From the NCBI GenBank assembly GCA_964617455.1, contig CAZTYF010000005.1, forward strand, positions 1-64,000: a DNA stretch of 64,000 bases, in the 5' to 3' direction. This document shows, piece by piece, positions 1 to 8,720 of this stretch (its first letter is position 1; every line of letters starts with the position of its first letter). This DNA comes from Monoglobus sp964617455 (GTDB lineage: Bacteria; Bacillota; Clostridia; Monoglobales; Monoglobaceae). Both the position numbers and the translations under genes were made by a program. The notes below the pieces were generated by a model. That model searched no databases. It saw nothing but the letters and a program-made list of their open reading frames with translations, and had not been told where the DNA came from.

Positions 1-3000
1 GTGTAATTAGTCTTGTCAACCGTTACTGCTTCGCCTTGGCCTGCTACTGCGCCTTTGGTGACTTTTATGTCTTCAACCTTGGCGTCCGCGGGGGCTATGA
101 ACTGAACGGTTGTGCCTTCTGCAAATGCGGGATGGTTTGCATCTGTCGCAAAGTCACAATCATCCTTGGGAGTATCCGTGGCCGGTGCCGCTGTCTCTGC
201 GGGTGCAGGAGTATCGGTTGCCGCCGGTGCAGGTGTATCCGTAGCTGCCGGTGTGGGTGTTTCGGTAGCTGCCGGAGCTGTTGTGGCCTTGCCGGGTTCG
301 GATGCGCCGCTCGGTGTATATGTAATCGTACCGATACTGGCTTTGGAACCGTCGATGAGGAAGTAGTAGTCATATCCGGGCTCTACATCAAATTCAACGG
401 TAGTGCCTGTCTCTTTATCGGTCGGCGTGTGATTAACCACTGCTTCGCCGTTTGCGGTTTCGCCGCTCTTAAACTTAAGTACATAAGCGGTCTTGTTTGC
501 ATTTATGGTGGTTATCAGACCGATCTTGCCATTTTCGGTTACGCTGATCTTGACAGCAGACCCGGATGTGGGAGCAAAGCCTTCCGAGAAGTCGCCATAT
601 TCAGAGGTGGCATTTACGGTTGCTGATACCATGCCGTTATCGGATCCCCATGTACCTGCGGTGCCGTTCTTGTCTACGCCGGCCGGGAGAAGGTCGATTG
701 TGAGCTTGCCTTCAATGGTGACAGGCTCGGGGTCGGCTTCTTGACCTGCGGGGATAATGGGATTCCATTTTATGTCATTGCTCGGAGGAGGTGCAGAGAT
801 ATCGAAAGGGTTCTTTGATACGATTACCTGAGACAGGAGTATGCGGTTTGCGCTGCCGCCTTCGCCCCAGAAGAATACGCGGGTGCCCTTGGGAATCTTT
901 TCGGCCAATGCATATTGATTGAATGAATATGCTGTGCCCATGATATTTCCGTCTGCGTCGCGCATATTATTGAGGTCGCCAAGCTCCTGAGGCTGACCGC
1001 TGAAGCCAACTCGACCATAGATGAGGGTAGCAGCTGTGGTAGCGCCGCCTTTGCCTGCCATAACGGATGCATAGCCGTCATAAGGCATAACAACGCCGAA
1101 TGCGCCTTCCATATCCGCCTCGGTTGCACCTGCGGATCCGCCGCGGGTGTAAATTGCACCTTCAACCTTGTCACTGTTCATACCGCCGTTTGAAGGTCTG
1201 GCACCGGTGAATTTGGTGTCTCCTGTGCTGTTATAGAAGTGGGCAAAATTACCGCCATCGATAACAAGATCATAGTGGATGGCCTGCTCGGTTGCGTTTT
1301 CACCTGCTTCGATACCATCGTCATATACTACTTTATACTTGATAACGTCGGAGTTCTCGTCCCCTTCCTTCTGTAAGAATTGAAGAGCATTTTCGGGATC
1401 GCCCTCCGGTACATAGAACGGACCGATATCGGCATCTGCCGCCGATTCAACAATGCCTGCACCTGCCGCTGCGCCTACCGTAAATGTGATGCCATATACG
1501 GCTATATTAGCGTCTCCGCCTATATAAACCGGTGCGCCGGTCGCTACTGCGATAGCATCGGTTACAGCTTGAGTACCGGCATCTGCAGCTTTGCTGCCAA
1601 GGAGATTGCCGGATTGATATACCTGTGCACTGCGAGGATCGCCGCTGCTTGAGGCATGTGCAAAATAAACCGTAACGGTTCCCGCAACTGCAGGTGTGAA
1701 TGTGAACACTTTGTCGGGGTTGCTTTCGTCAAATGTTGACTTTCCGCCCAGTTTGATTCTGTTGGGGAATGTAACTCCGCCAACTTCTTTGCCGGTTGCA
1801 TAAGCCGATTTGTCATCTGTAACTATATAGGTGAGACCATTGCCCAAATCAAGAGTGCCGGGAGCGATTGCAGATGTTGTATCATCACCGAATGTCCACT
1901 CTGTGGTCACGGATACACCTTCGCCTGCCGGAGGATTGTCATTCGGAGCCTGCGTTGCCGCCGGAGCCTGTGTGGGCACTGCCGCGGCTACTTCTTTCAG
2001 CTGACCGCCTGTGCCGTTGGTCTGATAGAGGTGAGCTTTGTATGTAACCGTCTCACCACCGCCCGGTGTAGCCGTTGGGGTTTCGGTGCCGGGTGTTGCC
2101 GTGGCCTCCGAGGGTTTAGTCGTGCCCTCCGGTGCAGCCGTGGGTGCTCCCGATGCTGCCGGGCCGTTCTCACTATAGCCGGCATACAAATTTAAGGTTT
2201 TTATAACCGTGTCGCTATATACATCGAAGAAATACTCCGGGTTGTTGTTTGCCGCTGCATTTGCATTGGTATACCAACCTGTGAAAGTTTTGTCTGCCTT
2301 AAGATAGTCACTCTCGTTGGGCAGTTGCGTTGCCGTCAGCTTCGCGCCGCGTCTTACATTTGCGGTCTTTATCACCTTACCGTCAACATAGAACCGTACT
2401 GTATATGTGGATGTGCTTGTGCCGCCGCCACCGCCGGAGCCGCCTCCGCCACCCCAGCTGTTGCCGTTATACTGGGGATATCCGCCCCACAAGAAGTCGT
2501 TGTTGCCTGTATCCGTGCTGCCGTTTACCGTTGCGGAGCCTAAGTTATTAACGAATGGGAATTGGCAAGAGCTGTCATAGCCCACATTGCCGCTTACCTG
2601 TGGCGAAATTATCAAGCCCTTCGCCGTAACGCCGTTCAGTGTTACGCCGCCGGATTTAACCAATACCAGACCGTCTACATACAGAGGTCCGTAGGTGCCC
2701 GGCGCTGTGATATACAGCTTGATCATGTTGTCGAGCATCTTTACAAACTCGGCTCTCGATACGCAGTCCTGAGGTCTGATTGTGCCGTCTTCATAACCGT
2801 TTACATAGCCGGATGCCGTCATGGCTCCGATGTAACCGGTAGCATAATCCGATATCAGGGTGTAGTCGGCATACTGAGTGATGCCCGCCTGAGTGTTGTC
2901 CGGCGTAAGTCCGTATGCCCGGGCAAGCATGGTCATGGCCTCTTCACGGGTCATAAACGCCTCGGGCGTCATGGTGCCGTCGCCGTTGCCCTTCAGTGTG

Positions 3001-3341
3001 CCTGCGGCAACCAGCTTGAGGACCGCATCCGCATACCAAGCATTGGGATCTACGTCTGTGAACGAGTTACCGGCAGCCGTAACATAGCCGATAACATTTT
3101 GTGTAACCTGAGCAACTTCGGCTCTGGTAATGGCATCATCCGGCCTGAACAAACCGTTGCCGTCACCATGGATTACGTCATAGCCTGTCCACGTGTCGAT
3201 ATACGTTTCGGCCCAGTGACCGGCCGTATCGTCGAAGCTCGCCGCCGATACAACGGGTATACCAACAGTGGTCAAAACCATAGCAATAGCCAATATCGCC
3301 GCTAAGGTTCTTCTTAAGTGTTTATTACGTGAATTTAACAG
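1..3341 (-). CDS. SLH-domain cell-surface protein (3' end outside window)
   Basis: Reads continuously on the minus strand and leaves the window at base 1. The N-terminus has two arginines followed by a hydrophobic stretch ending in VVSA, a signal peptide. Three SLH repeats follow (about residues 30-200), then a Gly-rich linker, an InlB-type B-repeat (contains FTGWYT), Thr/Pro/Ala-rich linkers with TATPG and TPAPAATD units, and beta-rich modules. SLH domains hold proteins on secondary wall polymers, so this should be an S-layer-associated exoprotein. No ATG, GTG or TTG lies in frame ahead of the signal peptide; the start given is a CTG, and an ATT at 3344-3342 is equally possible. The architecture resembles the SLH protein at 26627. 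Function beyond surface anchoring is unknown. Confidence 0.8.
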   Translation of the reverse strand, partial: MLNSRNKHLRRTLAAILAIAMVLTTVGIPVVSAASFDDTAGHWAETYIDTWTGYDVIHGDGNGLFRPDDAITRAEVAQVTQNVIGYVTAAGNSFTDVDPNAWYADAVLKLVAAGTLKGNGDGTMTPEAFMTREEAMTMLARAYGLTPDNTQAGITQYADYTLISDYATGYIGAMTASGYVNGYEDGTIRPQDCVSRAEFVKMLDNMIKLYITAPGTYGPLYVDGLVLVKSGGVTLNGVTAKGLIISPQVSGNVGYDSSCQFPFVNNLGSATVNGSTDTGNNDFLWGGYPQYNGNSWGGGGGSGGGGGTSTSTYTVRFYVDGKVIKTANVRRGAKLTATQLPNESDYLKADKTFTGWYTNANAAANNNPEYFFDVYSDTVIKTLNLYAGYSENGPAASGAPTAAPEGTTKPSEATATPGTETPTATPGGGETVTYKAHLYQTNGTGGQLKEVAAAVPTQAPAATQAPNDNPPAGEGVSVTTEWTFGDDTTSAIAPGTLDLGNGLTYIVTDDKSAYATGKEVGGVTFPNRIKLGGKSTFDESNPDKVFTFTPAVAGTVTVYFAHASSSGDPRSAQVYQSGNLLGSKAADAGTQAVTDAIAVATGAPVYIGGDANIAVYGITFTVGAAAGAGIVESAADADIGPFYVPEGDPENALQFLQKEGDENSDVIKYKVVYDDGIEAGENATEQAIHYDLVIDGGNFAHFYNSTGDTKFTGARPSNGGMNSDKVEGAIYTRGGSAGATEADMEGAFGVVMPYDGYASVMAGKGGATTAATLIYGRVGFSGQPQELGDLNNMRDADGNIMGTAYSFNQYALAEKIPKGTRVFFWGEGGSANRILLSQVIVSKNPFDISAPPPSNDIKWNPIIPAGQEADPEPVTIEGKLTIDLLPAGVDKNGTAGTWGSDNGMVSATVNATSEYGDFSEGFAPTSGSAVKISVTENGKIGLITTINANKTAYVLKFKSGETANGEAVVNHTPTDKETGTTVEFDVEPGYDYYFLIDGSKASIGTITYTPSGASEPGKATTAPAATETPTPAATDTPAPAATDTPAPAETAAPATDTPKDDCDFATDANHPAFAEGTTVQFIAPADAKVEDIKVTKGAVAGQGEAVTVDKTNY

Positions 3342-3537
3342 AATTTTTACGGCAATTCCCGAGTTGAAATGGCGTAAAATTTTAGAGGTACGGACACCAC
3401 ATTCTATGTAAATTTTGGTTGCGAATAAATACGAAAATTTATGAAAATCAAATGCGTGCCTTTGTTTGTCAACATATACAAGAATAATGCACCCGTAAAC
3501 AAATTTACAACCGCACGAAAATTTTTTCGGAAAAGTG

Positions 3538-3566
3538 TTGTTTTTTAGCAATGCACATGCTATAAT
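3538..3566 (+). promoter_or_regulatory. Predicted sigma-A promoter
   Basis: TTGTTT and a perfect TATAAT are separated by 17 bp. It lies in the 3342-3591 gap and points at the small XRE-like ORF and the GIY-YIG gene. I saw no convincing minus-strand promoter for the SLH gene in the same gap; a TTGACA is present near 3470 but without a good -10. Confidence 0.6.
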
Positions 3567-3591
3567 AATCGACAGAGACATACAGGGCAAA

Positions 3592-3687
3592 ATGAGCAAC
3601 GTAAGTGAAGTAAAAAATGAAAGCCGGAACACATCGGTGCCTACGCTCATTGCTTTGGCGAATCATTTCTTTCGGCAGCGAAGATAA
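3592..3687 (+). pseudogene. Short ORF resembling the second half of an XRE-type HTH domain
   Basis: A 31-codon ORF starting with ATG and ending in TAA. Its sequence, with VSEVKNESRNTSVPTLIALA in the middle, resembles the recognition-helix and following-helix part of Cro/CI-type HTH domains. The first two helices are missing, so it is either a remnant of a regulator or a very small DNA-binding peptide. The ribosome binding site is weak (AGGGC). It lies just downstream of a strong promoter and upstream of the GIY-YIG gene. The assignment rests on visual resemblance only. Confidence 0.35.
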
Positions 3688-3765
3688 GCGGGATTGGTAT
3701 AGAATAAATAAGAAAAATAGGAAATTTATAGATATAAGAAGAGGAAATAAAGGAGAGGTAACACA

Positions 3766-4668
3766 ATGACCGTAAGAGGGAAAAGTATTAATTTGTTTTT
3801 GATGGATGGAGGTGCCGGTGGTCGCATAAAGTGTACCCTTGCCAACTGGACAGGTGTTGCTTACAAGATTCCAAGAACCTCACTCGATAAGTGTAAGGAA
3901 CGCAATGACTTAAAGCAGAGCGGTGTATATTTTCTTTTTGGTACATCCGATGAAACGGGAAAAGGCATCGTCTATATCGGTCAGGCAGGAGCCAGGAAGA
4001 ATGGTGAGGGCATTCTGAATCGCCTGCAGGAACATAGAAGAAATCCCGAAAAGGATTACTGGACAGAGGCGGTTGTGTTTACCACATCCAATAACTCCTT
4101 GGGTCCTACGGAGATCAGTTATCTTGAGAACCGCTTCTGCAATCTTGCTGTCAAAGCGAATCGTTATGAAGTCAAGAATGGCAATGATCCGAATATTGGC
4201 AATATCACCGAGGAAAAAGAAAGTGAGATGGAGGAATTTATCGACTATGCCAAGGTCGTCATGGGAACACTCGGTCACAAGGTGCTTGAACCGATAAGCG
4301 AGCCAATTGTAAGGCAGGAAGAGGAATCGTCGGGCGGACAGCTTGAAAATACCAAACTCCATTTGTCGAGAACCATCAAGGATGTCGGCAAGGTGGAGGC
4401 GGACGGAAGCCAGACTACAGAGGGTTTTGTCGTATTTCATGGCAGCTGTGTATCCCCCGTGGATGATGATACGATTCCCGCTGTTATCAAAGAACGACGC
4501 AAAAATGCACAGATTGATGAACACAGGATTTTGCAGGAGGACATGCTCTTTACCAGTCCTTCCTATGCTGCGATGTTTGTGATTGGCAAGAGTGCAAACG
4601 GATTGACAAGCTGGAAGACTTCGGACGGGAAAACGCTGAAAGCGTTGGAAGCGGACTCAGAAAGTTAA
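3766..4668 (+). CDS. GIY-YIG nuclease-family protein with DUF4357 domain
   Basis: 300 aa, preceded by GGAGAGG. The GIY-YIG core is visible as GVY (residues 53-55) and VYIGQ (69-73), with a downstream Arg86/His90 and a Glu-rich helix (TEISYLENRF, about 115-124) that would supply the metal-binding glutamate. Residues about 225-295 match the DUF4357 pattern (a GxTSWK-like end). Proteins of this architecture are common and usually solitary in bacteria; their substrate is not established, and some relate to mobile elements or restriction. No methylase or phage gene is adjacent, so a defence role is not supported. Probably transcribed from the promoter at 3538-3566. Confidence 0.8.
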   Translation: MTVRGKSINLFLMDGGAGGRIKCTLANWTGVAYKIPRTSLDKCKERNDLKQSGVYFLFGTSDETGKGIVYIGQAGARKNGEGILNRLQEHRRNPEKDYWTEAVVFTTSNNSLGPTEISYLENRFCNLAVKANRYEVKNGNDPNIGNITEEKESEMEEFIDYAKVVMGTLGHKVLEPISEPIVRQEEESSGGQLENTKLHLSRTIKDVGKVEADGSQTTEGFVVFHGSCVSPVDDDTIPAVIKERRKNAQIDEHRILQEDMLFTSPSYAAMFVIGKSANGLTSWKTSDGKTLKALEADSES

Positions 4669-4856
4669 TCAAGAATTTGATGTATTAAACTTTTCGGCGC
4701 TTACACACCTTTTAGCGATAGCGGAATTTTCACGGCAAGGAGAGTCCAAAGTGGCAACGGCGAGGGTGTGGGGCCTTAATATCCGATTTTGGGTTTATTG
4801 GAAATTTTGCATAAAAAACCCATGTGAAAATTATACAAGAATTATGAGAAATATGA

Positions 4857-4885
4857 TTGACTAATGTGTGATAAAACTATATAAT
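4857..4885 (+). promoter_or_regulatory. Predicted sigma-A promoter for the HPr-like gene
   Basis: TTGACT, 17-bp spacer, TATAAT, about 55 bases ahead of the ATG at 4941. In the rest of the 4669-4940 gap I see no gene or clear RNA. Confidence 0.75.
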
Positions 4886-4940
4886 TAGTATGAGGGAAAA
4901 TATAAGCTACAACTTTTAAATTAAACGGAGGTAGAAAGAA

Positions 4941-5168
4941 ATGAAAAAGGTTAATGTTACGTTAGGTTCAATGAATGCCGTTAAGGATTTTAACGCAATC
5001 GTTTCTAAGTATGCTTGCGACATCGATTTGGTATCCGGCAGATATGTTGTTGACGCCAAGTCAATTATGGGCATATACAGCTTGGATCTCTCCAAACCCA
5101 TCGAGGTTCAGATTCATTCCGATGACTGTGATGATCTCGTTGCCGAGCTCAAGCCGTATGTTGCTTAA
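4941..5168 (+). CDS. HPr-like protein lacking the phospho-histidine
   Basis: 75 aa, slightly shorter than canonical HPr (about 85-88), with an excellent ribosome binding site (CGGAGG) and its own promoter. The segment DAKSIMGIYSLDL (residues 38-50) matches the HPr regulatory-serine region; Ser41 corresponds to Ser46, the HPr-kinase site. The N-terminal region that normally reads GLHARPA is GSMNAVKDF, so the catalytic His15 is absent. It therefore cannot carry phosphate between EI and EIIA by the usual route. Divergent HPr paralogs of this kind occur in Clostridia; a regulatory role through the serine, or a purely structural one, is inference. An inverted repeat follows the gene. Confidence 0.8.
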   Translation: MKKVNVTLGSMNAVKDFNAIVSKYACDIDLVSGRYVVDAKSIMGIYSLDLSKPIEVQIHSDDCDDLVAELKPYVA

Positions 5169-5200
5169 TTAATCGATTCTCAGAAGCAAAAACTATGCGG

Positions 5201-5227
5201 GGCATGGCAGGAACTTCCTGCCATGCT
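5201..5227 (+). repeat. Inverted repeat after the HPr-like gene
   Basis: GCATGGCAGGAA and TTCCTGCCATGC face each other around a single C, so the RNA forms a near-perfect hairpin 33 bases after the stop codon. No U-tract follows, so it is a weak terminator or an mRNA 3' stabiliser. Confidence 0.5.
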
Positions 5228-5328
5228 CCCGTGCGGTAACAACAAAGTAGCACATACCTAAGTTACGACCCGTCTCAAAGTTTCATTCCGTTTCGGGGGT
5301 GATGGAAGGGGCGAATGAGGGATTTGCG

Positions 5329-5766
5329 ATGTTCAATCAATTTATGGCCTTAGCCATTCGAGAAGGAGAGGCGGCAGCTGCCTCCGGAGATGTTCCGGTG
5401 GGAGCGGTTATAGTCAAAGACGGCAGCGTCATTGCGGCTGCTCACAACACCCGAGAGGCTGAAAAATGTGCCACGAGACATGCGGAGATAACCGCCATAG
5501 AACGGGCCTGCGCCAAACTTGGCAACTGGCGTCTCGGCGGCTGCGACATATATGTGACCTTAGAGCCCTGTATGATGTGCGCCGGTGCCATTGCTCAAGC
5601 TCGGATGCGCAGGCTGTATTTCGGCGCCTATGACCGGGAGAACGGTTATGCGGTATCCAACCCCATCGCTGGTTTCAACACGGAATGCTATTGCGGTATA
5701 ATGGAGCGGGAGTGTGAAGAGCTTTCAAAAAAATTTTTTGAGAATCTGAGAAAGAGCAAAATTTGA
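5329..5766 (+). CDS. tadA: tRNA-specific adenosine deaminase TadA
   Basis: 145 aa from this ATG. TadA converts A34 to inosine in tRNA-Arg(ACG). Zinc and catalytic residues are present: His51-Ala-Glu53 in the HAE motif and the PCMMC motif with Cys81 and Cys84. In-frame starts at GTG 5299 and ATG 5302 would add a Gly/Glu-rich tail absent from the family; the chosen start has GAGGG about 8 bases upstream and gives the usual N-terminus. The C-terminal Lys-rich tail is typical. Likely monocistronic, ending 130 bases before ppdK. Confidence 0.93.
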   Translation: MFNQFMALAIREGEAAAASGDVPVGAVIVKDGSVIAAAHNTREAEKCATRHAEITAIERACAKLGNWRLGGCDIYVTLEPCMMCAGAIAQARMRRLYFGAYDRENGYAVSNPIAGFNTECYCGIMERECEELSKKFFENLRKSKI

Positions 5767-5895
5767 AAGCTGTATGGAGATACTGCCCGTTTCACGGCGG
5801 CGGATTTTCCGTTGCAATTCGGCTTCGCTGATGCGAGGCGACTTATTTTGTAAACAATTTTAAAGTATATATTCAAATCAAAAGGAGAAGAGCAA

Positions 5896-8520
5896 ATGTC
5901 AAAAAAGTTTGTATACCTTTTCAGCGAAGGTAACGCTAACATGAGAGAACTGCTGGGCGGCAAAGGCGCAAATCTTGCCGAGATGACCAATCTCGGTCTG
6001 CCGGTTCCCCAGGGTTTTACTATTTCAACGGAAGCATGTACTCAGTATTATGAGGATGGCAGAACGATCAATCCGGATATTCGAGCAGAAATTCTTGAGT
6101 ATGTCACAAAAATGGAAGCCATAACCGGAAAGAAGTTCGGAGATAAAGAAAACCCCTTATTGGTATCGGTTCGCTCCGGCGCAAGAGCATCCATGCCCGG
6201 AATGATGGACACGATTTTGAATCTTGGCCTCAATGAGGAAGTTGTTGAGATTATGGCCAAAAAGTCCGGCAACCCCCGCTGGGCTTGGGACTGCTACAGA
6301 AGGTTCATCCAGATGTACAGTGATGTTGTTATGGAAGTCGGCAAAAAATACTTCGAGGTCCTCATTGACAAGATGAAGAATGAGAAGGGCGTCACCCAGG
6401 ACACCGAGTTGACTGCAGAGGACCTGAAAGTTTTGGCAGAGCAGTTCAAAGCCGAGTATAAAGAAAAAGTCGGCAAGGACTTCCCCACCGACCCCAAGGA
6501 GCAGCTGTTCGGTGCCATTGAGGCCGTGTTCCGTTCCTGGGACAATCCGAGAGCCAATGTATACCGTCGCGACAATGATATTCCCTATTCTTGGGGCACA
6601 GCCGTTAATGTTCAGATGATGGCATTTGGAAATATGGGCGACACATCCGGCACGGGCGTGGCTTTCACGAGAGACCCTGCCACCGGCGAAAAGCACCTGA
6701 TGGGTGAATTCCTTATGAACGCTCAAGGCGAGGATGTTGTTGCGGGTGTGCGCACACCGCAGAAAATCGACCAACTGAAAGAGGTTATGCCGGAGGTATA
6801 CGAGCAGTTTGTGGGCATTTGCAACACATTGGAAAGCCACTACAGAGATATGCAGGATATGGAGTTCACCATCGAGGACAGAAAGCTCTATATGCTCCAG
6901 ACAAGAAACGGCAAAAGGACGGCTCAGGCGGCCCTCAAGATTGCTTGCGATTTGGTTGACGAGGGTATGATTTCCGAGAAGGAAGCTGTTTTGATGATAG
7001 ACCCTCGAAATCTTGATTCCTTGCTCCATCCCCAGTTCGACAGCGAGGCCCTCAAGAAGGCCGTTCCTGTGGCAAAGGCTTTGGCAGCGTCTCCGGGCGC
7101 AGCCTGCGGCAAGATTGTCTTCACTGCCGAGGATGCCAAAGAGTGGAATGCTCGGGGCGAGAAGGTTATTTTGGTTAGGCTTGAAACCTCACCCGAGGAT
7201 ATCGAAGGTATGAAGGCGGCTCAGGGTATCTTGACGGTCAGAGGCGGCATGACATCACACGCAGCGGTTGTTGCACGCGGTATGGGCATTTGCTGTGTAT
7301 CCGGCTGCTCTGAAATCAATATGGATGAGGAGAACAAGAAATTCACCCTTGCAGGCAAGACCTATACGGAAGGTGATTTTATCTCCCTTGACGGTTCCAC
7401 CGGCAATATCTATGACGGCATTATTGACACGGTTGATGCGTCAATCAGCGGCACATTCGGAAGGATTATGGGCTGGGCCGACAAGTACAGAACCATGAAA
7501 GTGAGGACCAACGCCGACACGCCGGATGATGCGAAGCGGGCTCGAGAGTTGGGCGCAGAAGGTATCGGACTTTGCCGCACGGAGCATATGTTCTTTGACG
7601 GTGACAGAATCGGCGCATTCCGCGAAATGATTTGCGCAGATACCGTTGAGGAGAGAGAAGCGGCATTGGAGAAGATTTTGCCTATGCAGCAAGGAGATTT
7701 TGAGGAACTTTATGAGGCCCTTGAAGGAAACCCGGTAACGATAAGATTTTTGGATCCTCCCCTCCACGAGTTTGTCCCCACAGAGGAAGATGACATTGAA
7801 GCTTTGGCAAAAGCACAAGGTAAGAGCGTTGAGGACATTAAGGCCATAATCAACTCCCTGCATGAATTCAATCCCATGATGGGACACAGAGGTTGCCGTC
7901 TGTCGGTAACATATCCCGAGATTACAAAGATGCAGACAAGGGCAGTTATTCGTGCCGCCATAAATGTAAAGAAAAATCATTCCGATTGGGACATTGTCCC
8001 CGAAATTATGATACCCTTGGTAGGAGATGTCAAGGAGCTCAAGTTTGTGAAGAATATCGTTACGGAAACGGCCGATGCGGAAATCAAAGCAGCCGGTGCC
8101 GACCTTAAATATCAGGTGGGTACCATGATAGAAATCCCCAGAGCGGCTCTCCTTGCCGACGAAATTGCCACCGAGGCCGAGTTCTTCTGCTTCGGAACCA
8201 ACGATTTGACTCAGATGACTTACGGATTTTCCAGAGATGATGCAGGCAAATTCTTGGAAGCCTACTATGATACCAAGATATTTGAAAATGATCCCTTTGC
8301 GAAATTGGACCAGAGCGGCGTGGGCAAGCTGATGAAGATGGCAATTGACCTAGGCAAACCGGTGAGACCATCCCTCCATGTGGGCATCTGCGGCGAGCAC
8401 GGCGGCGACCCTGCGTCCGTTGAGTTCTGCAACAGCATCGGTCTCGATTATGTATCATGTTCGCCTTTCCGCGTTCCCATTGCTCGATTGGCAGCGGCCC
8501 AGGCGGCTATTAAAGGGTAA
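5896..8520 (+). CDS. ppdK: Pyruvate, phosphate dikinase
   Basis: 874 aa, full length for the family, with AAGGAGAAG before the ATG. The enzyme interconverts pyruvate, ATP and Pi with PEP, AMP and PPi, and many anaerobes use it as a PPi-linked glycolytic step. All three parts are intact: an N-terminal ATP-grasp domain (GGKGANLAEM, SVRSGARASMPGMMDT), the swivelling domain with catalytic His455 in GGMTSHAAVVARGM, and the C-terminal PEP-binding barrel with Cys832 in GICGEHGGDP. Single gene followed by a strong terminator. No dedicated PpdK regulatory protein is nearby. Confidence 0.97.
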   Translation: MSKKFVYLFSEGNANMRELLGGKGANLAEMTNLGLPVPQGFTISTEACTQYYEDGRTINPDIRAEILEYVTKMEAITGKKFGDKENPLLVSVRSGARASMPGMMDTILNLGLNEEVVEIMAKKSGNPRWAWDCYRRFIQMYSDVVMEVGKKYFEVLIDKMKNEKGVTQDTELTAEDLKVLAEQFKAEYKEKVGKDFPTDPKEQLFGAIEAVFRSWDNPRANVYRRDNDIPYSWGTAVNVQMMAFGNMGDTSGTGVAFTRDPATGEKHLMGEFLMNAQGEDVVAGVRTPQKIDQLKEVMPEVYEQFVGICNTLESHYRDMQDMEFTIEDRKLYMLQTRNGKRTAQAALKIACDLVDEGMISEKEAVLMIDPRNLDSLLHPQFDSEALKKAVPVAKALAASPGAACGKIVFTAEDAKEWNARGEKVILVRLETSPEDIEGMKAAQGILTVRGGMTSHAAVVARGMGICCVSGCSEINMDEENKKFTLAGKTYTEGDFISLDGSTGNIYDGIIDTVDASISGTFGRIMGWADKYRTMKVRTNADTPDDAKRARELGAEGIGLCRTEHMFFDGDRIGAFREMICADTVEEREAALEKILPMQQGDFEELYEALEGNPVTIRFLDPPLHEFVPTEEDDIEALAKAQGKSVEDIKAIINSLHEFNPMMGHRGCRLSVTYPEITKMQTRAVIRAAINVKKNHSDWDIVPEIMIPLVGDVKELKFVKNIVTETADAEIKAAGADLKYQVGTMIEIPRAALLADEIATEAEFFCFGTNDLTQMTYGFSRDDAGKFLEAYYDTKIFENDPFAKLDQSGVGKLMKMAIDLGKPVRPSLHVGICGEHGGDPASVEFCNSIGLDYVSCSPFRVPIARLAAAQAAIKG

Positions 8521-8553
8521 CGGAGTTTACAAAATACGATAATAAGAGATTTT

Positions 8554-8582
8554 ATCCCGAGCGGAAACGCTCGGGATTTTAT
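8554..8582 (+). terminator. Rho-independent terminator of ppdK
   Basis: Stem CCCGAGCG/CGCTCGGG with a GAAA tetraloop, then ATTTTAT, 35 bases after the ppdK stop. Confidence 0.85.
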
Positions 8583-8683
8583 CGGTATGGCGGGCATGCT
8601 CGTGTTCCGAGGAAGAGAAATGCAGCACATAATTGACACTTTTACAAAGAGGCCGATTCTCGGAATTTTATCCGCGGTGACCC

Positions 8684-8712
8684 TTGTAATCGAAAAATTT
8701 GTATGATATAAT
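8684..8712 (+). promoter_or_regulatory. Predicted sigma-A promoter abutting the SLOG gene start
   Basis: TTGTAA, 17-bp spacer, TATAAT. The expected transcription start (about 8719-8721) coincides with the GTG start codon at 8721, which implies a leaderless mRNA or a misplaced start. Confidence 0.65.
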
Positions 8713-8720
8713 TCTATGCG

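Noticed and set aside
2562..3305. A 247-codon plus-strand frame and other plus frames in 1-3300.
   Set aside because: They are shadows of the minus-strand SLH gene, whose signal peptide and SLH repeats read cleanly.
3766..4668. Restriction or defence system around the GIY-YIG protein.
   Set aside because: No methyltransferase, helicase or other defence gene is adjacent.
5173..5328. SRP RNA between the HPr-like gene and tadA.
   Set aside because: The conserved apical-loop sequence of bacterial SRP RNA is absent; only an inverted repeat is present.
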